64,000 bases of DNA from Mytilisepta virgata (GCA_028015205.1 CM051521.1:103950513-104014512), one strand, 5' to 3'; shown: positions 51,961 to 63,989, counted from the stretch's first letter. The notes: generated from the letters alone by a model not told the origin. Numbers and translations: made by a program.

Positions 51961-52434
51961 AATATACCGGGGGGGGGGGGGGGTTACTTCCTATATTTTT
52001 AGTGGTACTGTGACAGAATATAATTTCCCCCGTAATATTTGTTACAAAGAACTTTTATCATATAACAGAAGTTCCATTGGGAACTTTCCTTATATAATAT
52101 TTCATCCAATATTATAAAAAAAATTTCCTTCGCAAAGGATAAGATATTACATGAAGAAAGTTCCAAATGGAACAAATATTATGGACAATGTTTTTCTTTT
52201 GACATTTTCCACCAGTAGGAAACTTTGAATGGGAACTTTTGTTATGTAACAAAAGTTCCCTATAACAAATATACTGATTTTAATCATGGTAGCAATTATG
52301 TAACAACAAATGAGGCAAAAGCATTTTTAAACGTATACACTGAATAGTACAAAAAATGTTTAGAACAGAATCTTGAGAACGGATTGAATGTTCATTTACA
52401 ACCTTTTTTATAAGAAAAATATTCATAAATACTA

Positions 52435-52622
52435 TTACGGCGCTCTTTTCCAGGAATATTTGTTAAATAATAATAGTTCCAGGAATATTTGTAATATTAT
52501 TTAAGTTCCAGGAATATTTGTTATATTATAAAAGTTCCAGGAATATTGGTTATATTATAAATGTTTCAGGAATATTGCTTATATTATAAATGTTCCAGGA
52601 ATATTTATTATATGATCAAAGT
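52435..52622. repeat. About 30-bp minisatellite (GTTCCAGGAATATTTG type)
   Basis: Six copies of 'gttccaggaatatttgtt' plus 'atattataaa' with small changes, within the poly-G-ended element. Confidence 0.9.
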
Positions 52623-53204
52623 TCTAAGGATTTATATTACAATATCCAAAATTATTTCTAGCTACAAATGTATGCAAGTAAATTTCCAATAATAAAGTAC
52701 AAGCATTTTCATCTGAAATTTGTGGCTAACTTCATGCTTGACTTAAGTTATAAGCTAAACTTTGTTCTTGATACAGACAAATGGACCATTTAGTTAAGTA
52801 AAGTATAAGTGGAGCATGGAGTAATCAAATTTTAAAAACATATATTCTTACCTTGTTTAGAATAAGAGCCATTGTTTAAATGTGTAAAAAATTTGTTGTA
52901 TTCCTCAGACTCCATTGTTTGCATGTAATACATGTACAGGTAAATGCCATACACAGATGAGGAGAGCAGTAATTAAGATACAATCAGGTGTAAAAAATCA
53001 CATGACACTCTTTCTTTAAAGGAACTAATGTTGTGAAATTATATGATGTTTTAGTTCCAGGAAAATGTCTTATGAAGGTGGAAATAATATCATGTTATGT
53101 TAGTTCCCAAGAACTTTTATTATCCATAGTTTGGTTCCAGGGGGAACAAGTATTATGCGGAACATATATATGTTCACAGTACGAGTGTGCCGCAAAACAG
53201 GGTC

Positions 53205-53520
53205 GCTTTTTCATGTCCTGCTGGTTAGAACAGGGTCCCTTTTTTATGTCCTGCTGGTTAGAACAGGGTCGCCTTTTCATGCCCTGCTGGTGAGAACAGG
53301 GTCTTTTTTAAACAAAGTATTTGTCTAGAACAGGATCGCTTATTTAACTGTTTAAGATACAGTCTAGAACCCGGGTCTAGAATAGCATCTATTTTATACG
53401 GTCTAGAACAGGGTATACATTTTCTGAGAGTGTCTAGAACAGGGTATGTTATTCAATATTTCTCTTTAGAACGGTATGTTTTTCAATGTTTTCTGGCTAG
53501 AACAGGGTATGATTTGGCAA
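53205..53520. repeat. About 35-50 bp repeat with TAGAACAGGGT word
   Basis: 'agaacagggtcgc' and 'tttttcatgtcctgctgg' three times, then looser 'tctagaacagggtat' copies. The 60-86 residue frames here are only this repeat. Confidence 0.85.
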
Positions 53521-54329
53521 GTGCTGTCGGCACAGTTATACCCTAAAGGATAGTCAGTAACCCCCCCCCCCCCCCCCCCCCCCGGGTATATATACCAATA
53601 TTTTTATTTCGCCGAATCTTCGGGTGACAAGTGTAACATGAAGAAAAGAATCATTAATTAATAACATAAGCCTTTCTAAAAAGCTAGACTTCACAGTGTG
53701 GGAGCGGAAGTGTACAGTATTTTTTTCAACATTTGAGCAGGAACTGTATATGATACTATTATATGATCCCTGGTTTGAGTTGCGATTCTGTCTAGCGCTA
53801 GATAAGGATAAACGCTTGAAACGCTTTGGAGAAGGTAAGGTTTTGACTATTTTCCATGTTTACAAAAATATTTTTCAATGAAATAAATCGATAAGAATTT
53901 AAAACAATAAGATCTTATTCGTTCATGCTTGTTAAAACCTACATTTATTCATTATAACAGACATATCAAGTAAAAAATGCTTCGAAATCATCTATTGTTG
54001 GTGCAACACGGCTTCTTCAAATGCTTTGTAAACGTGAATTCTTAATTCCCTATGTTGCCTCGTTAATTCCCTATATTGAAATGAATGTTAAACAATACAA
54101 ACTTGGTTTGTATAGGTGCTTGCTGAGACAAAAGGTTTTGCTGTATAGTTGCTTGCGATAGTTGTATAGTTGCTTGATATCTTGTGTGAAAATTTTAATG
54201 CATATTTCGCCCTAAGATGACACACACTCATGGTTTAAGGTTGCTCGCAACACACATCGTGTAATTGGGAGTGTAATACTATGATCTATTAAAAGAGGAT
54301 ACATATGCCTAAGGAGCAATCCAAAAACG

Positions 54330-54690
54330 TAATCATTATTTAGACAGACAAAACCTGGGAACACACAAATGAACAACCACAACCACAAGAAGAACAAATA
54401 AACACCGAAAACTAAAAAACAATGAACAACACGTACTCCTATAAAAACAAACAGTGAACTCGGCCGCTCCGGAAGGGTAAGCAGTTCCTGCTCCGTATAC
54501 GACATCCGTCGTGAAGTCCAACAAAGTCAATCCGGTGGTAGTCACAAATCGGTGGAGGTACATGAAATGTTACGACAGTGGGAACAGGTCCAACATCATC
54601 TTAGATATTGGAACACTGTAATGGTCAATCAATTCGTTATGACGACGTAAACTTTCCTAAGTGATGACATCAACTTATCCCTGATAAAAC
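54330..54690. mobile_element. Second copy of the 44.7-kb interspersed repeat
   Basis: It shares 'aatgaacaaccacaa', 'gtaagcagttcctgctcc', 'gtcaatccggtgg' and 'gggaacaggtccaacatc' with 44688-45058. Confidence 0.7.
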
Positions 54691-55489
54691 CCTGGTTAAA
54701 CAGTTTTACAAGTTGAATCTTAATGCTACATTAGGCAGCTCAAAGTAGATTTATAACGTATGAATAACAAATATAATTATGTTACTTTATGTTATTACAT
54801 GTATTTACTTATAAATCTACCTTACTATAACATTCTGAATACGCTTATAATAATTCAAATCAAAGACCCGGGTCTTAAAAATTTGCTGAAGATGGCTCAC
54901 TCCTTCTGACCTCCTAGTCTTTTATTTCCAGAAAACCTCTTATATTAATTTGCAAGCGTGTTAATTTGATTCTAATCGAGTAATTTGAGTTTTACATTCA
55001 TAAATACTTTGTACCATTGACTTTGTGTTTGTTTCTTTGTTCAGTGTATGTATTTTCGTGGCCCACATGGGCGCAGCAAATAAAGACATCAGTAATTTGA
55101 GTAACTTTCCTTTGATGTCTAGGAAATTTAGTTTATCGGCAATTCATACTTTTTCATTTTGATGTAATAGTCAGACATTTTTCAGTATTCATGACACGAC
55201 ACTCGAAAATATCATGCAATACATTATGACGTCAAAAGTGGATGCTTCGCCGATAAATAATTATAGACACTAATGTACTAAATATTGACTTCATCAATTT
55301 GAATATATGTCTCGCCTTTGTCTCGACCGATATTAAACGTGATAAAGCCAGTATCAAAAACCATTAGTGTCTATTAATTTAATTTGATTGGATGAACTGT
55401 ATAGACCAACATTGGTTGTAAATTAAGTCCAATGTCATTATTGATTCTTGAATCAAGGGATCATTGTACTTATGTTTGGGAATTAAATT

Positions 55490-55655
55490 ATAAAGAATGT
55501 TTCCAATTTTTGAAGAGGTTATACTTCAATAACCTGGTTTGGGTCAGTTTATGGCATTCATAAACCGCTTGTTTATTATGCGTAAATTGACCCAAACCAG
55601 GTTATGTCGTATAAACTGTTAATAAATTGGTAACATTCCTTAAATAATTATTCTA
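55490..55655. mobile_element. Palindromic MITE (AACCTGGTTTGGGTCA arms)
   Basis: AACCTGGTTTGGGTCAGTTTA pairs with 'aaattgacccaaaccag' and 'gttat', and the outer arms 'agaatgtttccaattt' and 'aaattggtaacattcct' pair too, giving about 65-bp arms. A half copy ('aacctggtttaggtagtt') is at 4856. Confidence 0.75.
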
Positions 55656-56504
55656 TGTCACCGAAATGACTATTTTATGCTATCATTTGAATAATACTCT
55701 ATCGCTATATGAATTGCTGTTGCATGTATAGCAATGTAATATTCCTTGTTAAACACAACCAAAAATTAGCGCTGATATTGCACTGAGTCCTCATCGGTAG
55801 TTTTCTTGTTTGGTTGGAAGATCTTATTTGCTTTGATATACAATGAACACGCTATTACACAAAATTGAGAAATAGTGTCCATTCGTAGAATATTGTATCA
55901 CATCGGCAAGCTCGTGCAATAATACATTCTACTACGGACAGTGTTTCCTAATATTCATGAAAGAACCCCATATTATAGTCCAAGTACATTATATTGCAAC
56001 AAGTGACTATACAAAAAAATTGCATGCGCCCATACAGTACACATACAAGCACCTATACAGTCACAGAAATGATGTGTTGTTTGTTTGAAAGTAATTTTTT
56101 TCATTTTACAGGCAAAATAATTCGATAAAATTTTGTTTTAGGGTATAAAAATGAATTGACTTCTGGATATCCCAAAGAATACCTTCTTATTTCTTACCAT
56201 TTTTTACTTATTCAGTTTAAAGTCAATATTTCAAACACTAAATGTGAGAAGCATCGTGATCAAAGCTTGATAAAAGTGTTATTAATCATATTTGTGAAAA
56301 AATGTTCATGTAATTTTATAGGCATGTAAACAGTCAAGTGTCAAAGGAGGCAAACATACCTAAAATTTCCATAAAATCTGTGTAAAATTCAAAAATCTAT
56401 TATTAAGTATGAGCGATCTTCCTTGCAAGTGACCGATTTGCTGCTATACAAAATCGCAACTTAACAACTGACAGAAAACATGTTCATTTCCGCTCCCACA
56501 CTGT

Positions 56505-57595
56505 GGACTTCTCTTAGAAGTTTAATTAGAACAGTTATGCGTATGTACAAATTGTGATATTATTGCAGAAACCGGAAAGTTCAGAGAGTACTAAATATAA
56601 GCCTTTTAGAATTTTTTATCTAGACTATTTTCATGCAACATGATTACATTTTTTTTTCATTTCAATTGTTGATGGAACCGTACATTGACCTAGGCCAAGT
56701 TTCGTAAATTGATATAAATCATTCATTTTTATTCAGATTTTCCATGTTAGTTGACTTTTATTGTTTTTTAAAATACAAAAAAAAATTATTAAAAGATCTC
56801 TATCTTTTTTTAGATTAATATATTTGAAATTCATTAGTAATTACATGAATTAAAAATATCCGGATTTTTTTTTATTTTAAGTTTGTTGTTACTGCAAATA
56901 GGCATTTACAATATTTAAAAAAAAAATCTTTACTACCATGATTTCTTTTCCGTCACATGACAAATTTTGTTTTACTTATTTTTATATCAGTGAGACTTCT
57001 AAAATATAAATTTACAACCTTTAATTTAATAAATTTCAAAAAATGTCTTCTCTTGGTTGATTGTGTTATAGCACCTCGATGGCCGTGTAAAAAAACAAAG
57101 TCTGAGACTGACTCATTTTGAAATAAACCAACAGAAGTGCATACATGTAACGTAAGAGAACCCAAACTGCACTGGGTAGCCACAATATGGCCACTGCACT
57201 CATTATACTGTGACCTTGGAATAGAAGATAAATATTAGTCTTTAAAACTGCCATCTTCTTCTTCATATATATGTAATTTAACAGAGTAAATATTACAGAT
57301 TTCCTTTTGCTCATAAAAAATAAAATTTTCTTTCTCTTAAGTTGGACTACAGCGATGACGCCCTGCGACTTCAATGATTTTGTATGACATTTTTGAAGAC
57401 ACATGTAACACTTTTAAAATCGGATGGCTCGGTATGTCTTTTTATGGAAGACAAAAGAGGTCAAAGTTTAATTGTATGGGTTTTAATACTTGACCAATCA
57501 ATCAGTTGAAATGTAAAACTCGGTTTTACTGATGGTGTCGGATGGCCGATTGCATGTATACGTATACCGTGTATCTCTACTATACAAAAAATCAT
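56505..57595. other. Intergenic, nothing recognised
   Basis: AT-rich; two overlapping minus-strand frames (56.95-57.40 kb) have no recognisable motif. Confidence 0.4.
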
Positions 57596-58563
57596 AAAGG
57601 CCATGTGAGCGTTTGCAATCACTTAATGTCCGTCATCTGTCGTCGTAAACTTTTTGGAAAAAAAATCTTATACTCTGAACTTGCCGGGCAAATTGGAATG
57701 AAACCTGGCCGAGTCATCACTAGGGTGTCCAGGGGAGTAGCTACCCGGAGGCACGAGAGCACGTACATCCACCTCATTTTCACAAAAAAAGGGAGAGAGA
57801 GAGAGAGAGAGAGAGACTGTCTTCAAGTTTGAAATTCAAAAGATTGAATCATTGTTCTGGTATGTTTAGGCTAACAGAAACTCCACATAGTACAGTATTG
57901 TGTTTATATTTATTGTTTGTTTTTTATACATCTTTGCTTACATCCACTTCATTTGAACTTTACAAAATTGCTTACATCCACTTCATTTGCATTTTGGTGG
58001 ATAGTTGTCTCATTGGCAATCATACCACATCTCCTTATTTTTATATCTACTTTGCTCAATACAGATACTTATATATGGAACAAATCTCCGTGATTTTAAA
58101 AGCTCTCACGGCAAACAAAAAACGCAAAAAATAATGGTTAGTCTTCATTCGACTCGAACATGTCGCAGTTAAACAAATAATTGACCAAAAAAAAAAAAAA
58201 AAAAAAAAAAAACACAACAAAAATATGCAAATTTTAATACGGTCGTGATTATTTTAAAACGCTATATATACGGAACGTTTAGACCCCTCGCCCTTCTGTT
58301 TGTCATTCCACTTCATTCACAAAAAGCTACACCCCTGGTGTCTAGTAGAAAAAAGTATCACAGGATGCCGCAAGTCAAACCACATAGCTTATGTTACTAA
58401 AAATAGAGCATATGGGTCAGACAGTAGTTTCTGAAGGACAGATGCAAATAATCCACTTTTTTTAGGTCAAAGGTCAAATATCAAGTTTCTTTAAAAGAAT
58501 TGTGGATACAAAAAAGTTCAAATTTTATAATAGCCTAATAAAAGCCAGGTGAGCCTCTAGTTA
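57596..58563 (+). mobile_element. Decayed E-family element
   Basis: The left part 'aaggccatgtgagcg', 'aatcacttaatgtccgtc' and 'tgtcgtcgtaaac' is followed by core-like phrases ('aaaaatagagcatatggg'), a GA microsatellite at 57793-57815 and the end 'gccaggtgagcctctagtt' at 58545-58562, where the final hairpin is lost. 'aggtcaaaggtca' is at 58464-58476. Confidence 0.6.
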
Positions 58564-59632
58564 GTTTTTTAACTTTGCTAATTTGTTTTAATTCTGATAT
58601 TACTGCTTTGCTTGTCATGTGCATATGATGATAAACGTATATCTGTGTTCTTGGATGTTTGTCTGTTATTTGTTATGTTTGTACTTTATAAATCTTGGTT
58701 TTAAAAGCTCTAAAGAGCTTGTTTTACTTTATTTGTATGCTATTTTACCAACTTTAAATAAATTTGATTTGATTTGATTTTGATTTGAAGCGAAGAAGGC
58801 TGCAAATTAAGGTTTGCAATACTGTTTAATCTTTATTGGATCAATGAATGTTTATTGAATTGATCAATGAATAAACCTTATTTCCGGAAATCTGTACAAT
58901 ATCTTCTTTGGGAAAAAATGGATATATTGAGTCCAAGAACAATTTCAATAATTAGCTGTTTCATGAGGCAACTCTAGTTGTTAGTCTTTTCCAGTGTCCA
59001 GTCCTCTCAGATGTCTCATTAGTGCTTACCCTATATCCTTACATTTTTATAGAACCTCAGAAATATTCCTTTGATTTCAGTCATATATGGCCTATATAAG
59101 GGAAAGTGAACATATAGATCCCAGAGGTAATTTGGGAAAAGGATCCCTCACGGACTGTTATTCAAATCTTTGAAGACAGTGAACCATTATCATCAACTAT
59201 TACATATCAATGAAAATGATGCGTTACTGAGCTAAATATGGTCTTCAGGCCTTTTCCAATCCTTGAAGCACACAATAAACTCCAATCATCTTGCAGTTTA
59301 ATAGAGTATTGTATGTATTTGTTAATATATATTTATATAATACTTTTTCAAGAAGAGATCTGATGCATCAATCCCTACACACAGGTAACAGATGTTTAAG
59401 TAAAACAACAAAGCTTTTATAGGAAACAAAAATCTCACAGATTATTTCATATTTGGGCAATGCTTTATCTGTGCAATCACAGAGACTAGGGTTCACGTCT
59501 CTGTGAAGCTGAAAAGGAATTTCAAATCACAACTTGTAAGAAAGAAATATTTTTTAATGTAGTATTTAGAACATAAACAAATTATATATTGTATATTTTT
59601 TTTTCAAATAAATAGTTCATTACTGTTCACTT
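58564..59632 (-). other. 3' flank of the small membrane-protein gene
   Basis: It has a GATTT-type short repeat at 58755-58785. No gene recognised; the 3' UTR of the neighbouring gene probably lies at its right end. Confidence 0.4.
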
Positions 59633-59718
59633 TCAAGCTGATTTTTGTGCTGCCTCCAGTTCATCTGGATTATAACGTACTTTTGGTTGATCAGACCTTA
59701 TTTCTGTATCTCTAATAA
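59633..59718 (-). CDS. Small membrane-protein gene, last exon
   Basis: Acceptor TTTTCAG, then VIRDTEIRSDQPKVRYNPDE and LEAAQKSA, stop TGA at 59633-59635. Confidence 0.82.
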
Positions 59719-62700
59719 CTGAAAATAAGTACAAATAAATTATGAATATTCTATGACAGGGAATAATATCATATTTATGATAACTTGACAAAATTTCACA
59801 CAATAACATGAGAAAATTTCCTGCAAATATAATCTACATGTATAACATTCTCTGATACCAAATTTGATGCGCAGTGTGTGTAATTTCTGTTTCATAAGAA
59901 CCTAGGCCAAAAAATTAAATCCAAATCAATACACAAAAATGTCTGAGAGCAGTTTAAAATACAAAAATATGTCAAGAGCTATAAATAAACACGAATATGC
60001 CTTAGTCTTAAAAATTTTGGCCAGTAATGAAATACTAGCAACTGAGCTGATTATAGTCTCGACGAGTCAAAATTGAAATAGAGAGGAATCCACTCGTAAA
60101 GCTGTTCAAAAAATGTCAATTTGTCACATATTTGGATAACTTGTGATTACCCTTAAAAATTCAAATAAAACATTATTTTTTTATGACTCTAATTGTACTT
60201 TTTCGGTAGTAAACCAAGTTAATTGTCATAGAAACTGAGAAGCTAATATGTGATTCCATTACGATATCATAATCCCAGTTTAAAAACTATTAAACATAAG
60301 TCTTTCAGCAAAATGAAAGTACATGAATGTAACCACTGGTGATGCAAATTGTTGCATTTAAATATGCACATTTAACATAAAAATGTTTTTATTCTGGGAA
60401 TAGCTTTAAAACGAGTCTGCAGGAAGGTTTACCAGTAGGAATTATTCAGGTAAACTGACAATGTTCAATAATTTTCTTACCTGTATATTTCGACTTAAGA
60501 ATACCCATGGTTGATTCATCTTTCTTAAGTTTAGAACATGCTATTGGAAGTGCAACACCAAAATCTGTAAAACAGAAAACTATAATCATATGTGTTTATA
60601 AATCATTTCCAATATTAAACTTGCTACATAGTACCATGGTACTATCCAAAAAGGGCATGGTATTATTTGGCCACTTGAATTCCAAAATCAAAAAGTAATG
60701 AAAAACTTACTCTCCGCTATCATTAAGTACACTTAAAATTTTGCATTTTAAGGAACAAGTTTTGTTTTGAACAAGACATTTCTGTTATAGCAGCAATATG
60801 CTGTCAAAGATGGCTAATTGTGAAGAAATCAATGAAAAACACCAAATTTTACTGAAATGTGTCTTAAATAAAAAAATTATACATGTATTAAAAAATCTTT
60901 TTGGGCAAGGTTGTTGCTCACAGTTGTTTTGACTAAAATCTTCTTTGAAAACATTCAATTTTCTTCAAATCCTTGATTAAGCAGACATTCATGATGTTGC
61001 TGTTGCATCATGGGAATGAATTTTGGACAATGTTTGATCATTATACAATAAAAATTCGAATCAGAAATCTTAATTTTAATTTTTCATGTCAGATGGGACC
61101 AAATAATTGCTGAAATCATACCATCTTCTTTCAGTAGTATTTGCAATAGAAAGGAATATAAAGATGGTATGTTTGTATATATATGTATGCACAGTCCAAA
61201 GTTTGGGGGGGAGGGGGTATATAGGAATCAGCCTGTCCGTCTGTCTGTCTGTCTGTCCAGAATTTTATTTGTACCCGGAGTTTCTCAAACATGCCTTATC
61301 AGAGGTTAATGAAACTTTGCATACTGTTAGATCCTAGTACGTAGATGTGTGCATGTGAAGTATGTCCTGGTCCAATACTTTTTTCCATAATTTTATACCC
61401 TTTTGGACTTAGAAATTCTATCTATCCCCCATTTTTTTTTGTACCCGCAGTTTCTCAAACATGATGAGGATGCCCTAGTCCATTAAATTAACAGCAGCGA
61501 GGGGTATAGTTAGTAAGGTCCCCTCACAATTCTAGTTATAACATAATTTTGATGTTATAATAATACCATACATGGCTAAATTGCCATCACTGGCATTAAT
61601 TTATAGCATGATGCAAAGATGTCAACTTGCAATCTAATTAAAAACCAATCTCTCATCGCTCCCGTTTTCTGATATGTCACGTGGGAGATCTAACGAAATC
61701 CGCTTTGAGGTCACATGTGAGTGAACTGGAACTTATGAATTTATAATGACATGCAAATGAGTTGACTTCCTATCAGTAAGCCAATCAAAAAAGTTTATGA
61801 ATTCTGGGGACTGACGATTTCTTCGTTAATAAAATGAGTTACATCCCTTTACAACATGATCAACTTACAAGATCGCCTAGGCCGCAATTTCATTGGTCGA
61901 ACAGGACACACCTACGAGGTCACTCACATGTGACCTCAAAGCGGGTTTCGTAACATCTCCCACGCGACATATCAGAAAACGGGAGCGATGAGAGATCGGT
62001 TTTTAATTAGATTGGTCAACTTGGGACTTGATTGATGAATTTTGATAGAAATATGTGAACTTGCATGTAGTGCTTCTCAAGCGTTTTACTGGTCAAGAGA
62101 TAATTTTTAATAAATATTTATTATGGGATAATAGTGCCCAATAATTCACCCAAAAAGCACATATTTAACTTGACCTTGTTATGAGTTAATGTACAATGAA
62201 CATATAACTATAGTATGTAACATCGTCGGAAAATCCACGACCGGTCGAGCTTACGCTTTGTTAAGTGTGATCGGTCGTGGATTTCGCACGATGAGTAAGT
62301 AAGTAACTGTATTATCTTTTAAAAAAAGATATCCTATACATTTTTCGATTCAAAATTAGGAAAATGCATTCTCAAAAAACCCTGCTTTATGGTTTGACCA
62401 TTGCTTTTGTGTATTATACAGTACACATCATACAGGATAATTTTCCCTCTTATGTAGCAAGCACATGTATTTTGCTTGTAGGTAATAGTTATTTATTAAA
62501 AATATTCAAATATTAATGACATGTATCATATATTCACACTGATATAGGTACATGTACATTTTGTAGTTTTGCCCATATGGTATAGCCAGAAGTGAATTTA
62601 CCATATCAGACCCAAGGGACAAAAAAATATAAATCAGTATTGTAATGTCATAATTGTTGCACCATTAAATCAGTATCAGATTTATAACCTGCAGGGGTTT

Positions 62701-63989
62701 TGTTTTGTTGTAATTTTTAATAAATTTTCCATAGGAGTCAAATGTTAAACTATGTTCGGCTGTGGTGGCCATCTCGGTTGACAGTCCAGGTCATATAACA
62801 CAATTCTGAAAGAGGACAATCTACGGACCATTGCCGCCAAGTCTTGTTCTAATTGGCTCAGTTGTTTCAGACAAGAAGATTCTTTAAATGAATTTTCCCA
62901 CAGGGTCCTATGTTAAACTTAGTTCAGCTGTGGACCATTCTTCCAAAGTTTTGTCCCAATTGGCCTAGTGGTTTCTGAGGAGAAGATTAAAATGTGAACT
63001 GTGGACCACAGACGACGGACGCCAACTGATGTCAATTGCTCACATGACCCTCGGGTCAGGTGAACTAAAAATGATAAAGTTTTCAATTATATTTCCTTAT
63101 CAACATTTTGGACATATGTACTTAGACAGTATGTGATAGATTAATGCATGGTCTAATACATATCTGAACGGATATCATCCCTCAACCCATTTTTGATGAT
63201 GGAGTCTTGGGATGATACCTGGTCTTATATGGATTAGGTCATGTATTGATATATTAAGATAAGGTAAGATCTGTATTTTCACCTGTTTTAAACTTTCATA
63301 TTGCAAAATAAATGCTTTAAAGACATTTTTTGTTCAAGCATAAATAATCACATCATTCACATCCATTTTTTTTTACTTACATATTCCACAAAACACAAAG
63401 CCCCATACAAATTCTGGTCTGTCATGAAACTTGTTTTTTACATGCTGCCAAACTGAAATAAAACAATTTATTAATTAATCCAATGTAAAAATACTAGAAC
63501 AAATGCAAGCATATATTTTTTTTCAAAACAATGCCTTGTACCAATAGTTAACAATAAGGATTTAAAGGAATATCTAATGTTGTTCATTAAATATCTTATT
63601 GGTAAATTTTGTTCTTTGGGTGTATCCTACCTGTAGTATTAAATAACATATAAATTATGCCTATCTTGCATACATGTGACAAACTCGAAACCCAAGACTT
63701 AATACCAGGAGACTATACAAAATTTGTGTTTTCTTAAGAAACTTTATTGTTTCATCAGGAGGACCCTGTTAATATCATATTTACATCTCAAGATGTATGA
63801 TATTGGTTAAGAAAATTCATTGATATAAAAAAAGATATTTTTAAGCATTGTATTGTCTTTATCCTGCAGCTCTTTAGATGCATAAAATGCCTTAAAATTA
63901 CGTTTGAAGTTGAAATATAACTGCTGTGAAAACGCGGGAAATGCCATCACATCATCTGGTTCATTCACTATGCTCCTCATGCTCGTCAT
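59633..63989 (-). CDS. Small single-span membrane protein, possibly NDUFA3-like complex I subunit
   Basis: Four exons join in phase: 63902-63989, 63381-63452, 60481-60564 and 59633-59718 (stop included), 330 bases, 109 residues. Residues 1-29 are MTSMRSIVNEPDDVMAF to NFK. Then comes a short charged stretch VKNKFHDRPEF, one hydrophobic span VWGFVFCGIYFGVALPIA (about residues 43-61) and a polar tail with KSKYTVIRDTEIRSD and YNPDELEAAQKSA. A short N-terminal part, one span and a polar tail with a 'YxVxRD' phrase recall complex I subunit NDUFA3, but the similarity is weak and this name is a guess. Every junction has a GT donor and AG acceptor in matching phase, which makes the gene itself convincing. 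The start ATG is 12 bases from the window edge, so an upstream start cannot be excluded. Confidence 0.75.
59719..60480 (-). other. Intron 3 of the small membrane-protein gene
   Basis: AT-rich, no repeat recognised. Confidence 0.45.
60481..60564 (-). CDS. Small membrane-protein gene, exon 3
   Basis: Acceptor TTTTACAG, donor ACAG|GTAAGA. It encodes FGVALPIACSKLKKDESTMG and ILKSKYT. Confidence 0.82.
60565..61194 (-). other. Intron 2 of the small membrane-protein gene, first part
   Basis: Nothing recognised apart from AT-rich sequence. Confidence 0.4.
61195..61545 (+). mobile_element. F3-like element remnant
   Basis: 'gggggggagggggtata', 'cctgtccgtctgtctg' and then 'cccggagtttctcaaac' (twice, 61275 and 61443) with 'gaggttaatgaaactttgc', ending 'gaggggtatagttag'. 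The layout (G-rich end, GTCTGTCC microsatellite, short core) is that of the F3 element at 9.0 kb. Confidence 0.5.
61621..62023. mobile_element. Mutator-like MITE with 100-bp inverted ends and 9-bp duplication
   Basis: The element at 61630-62014 (385 bp) has ends CAATCTAATTAAAAACC and its inverse; arms pair for about 100 bp (for example 'tcgctcccgttttctg' and 'gaggtcacatgtgagtg'). GTCAACTTG stands directly on both sides (61621-61629 and 62015-62023). Nine-base duplications are typical of Mutator-type elements. Confidence 0.92.
62221..62293. repeat. 73-bp palindromic element
   Basis: CATCGTCGGAAAATCCACG and ACCGGTC pair with 'gatcggtcgtggattt' and 'cgcacgatg' around a loop of about 20 bases. 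Confidence 0.75.
62705..63068 (-). mobile_element. E-family left part in intron 2 of the small membrane-protein gene
   Basis: Two core units ('agggtcctatgttaaac', 'ggccatctcggttgac'), then 'gacgacggacgcc', 'aattgctcacatgaccct', 'cgggtcaggtgaactaaaa'. The right end is missing. Sense to the gene. Confidence 0.7.
63381..63452 (-). CDS. Small membrane-protein gene, exon 2 (membrane span)
   Basis: Acceptor ATTTCAG, donor ATAT|GTAAGT. It encodes WQHVKNKFHDRPEFVWGFVF and CGI, the start of the hydrophobic span. Confidence 0.8.
63902..63989 (-). CDS. Small membrane-protein gene, exon 1
   Basis: ATG at 63989; donor AAAC|GTAATT. It encodes MTSMRSIVNEPDDVMAFPAF and SQQLYFNFK plus one base. The donor is chosen because it alone gives the phase the next exon needs. 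Confidence 0.65.

Larger units (their letters stand above)
51963..53592. mobile_element. Poly-G-ended inverted-repeat element with inner minisatellites
   Basis: Left end TATACC, 15 G, TTACT, 'ctat', 'ttagtggtactgtg'. The right end, inverted, is TATACCC, 23 G, TTACT, 'ctat', 'ttagggtataactgtg'. Ends match in order over about 45 bp. Inside are GTTCC...GGAAC words with 'ttgttatattataaaa' (52020-53160) and 'ctagaacagggtat' repeats (53205-53520). No transposase frame. No target duplication could be fixed. Confidence 0.6.
53693..56504. mobile_element. 2.8-kb inverted-repeat element, ACAGTGTGGGAGCGGAA ends
   Basis: ACAGTGTGGGAGCGGAA at 53693 and its exact inverse ending at 56504; GACTTC stands just outside both ends (53687-53692 and 56506-56511). 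The interior holds no intact transposase, but has a copy of the 44.7-kb repeat and a palindromic MITE. The end sequence is of the kind seen in cut-and-paste DNA transposons (hAT or similar); family not assigned. Confidence 0.65.

Noticed and set aside
53033..53328. Frames encoding repeated SCWLEQGPF or CSNQQDMKK units
   Set aside because: They simply translate the minisatellite of the poly-G-ended element in different frames.
57066..57404. 112-residue minus-strand frame with hydrophobic stretches
   Set aside because: No family motif; T-rich DNA yields such stretches by chance, and no exon structure surrounds it.
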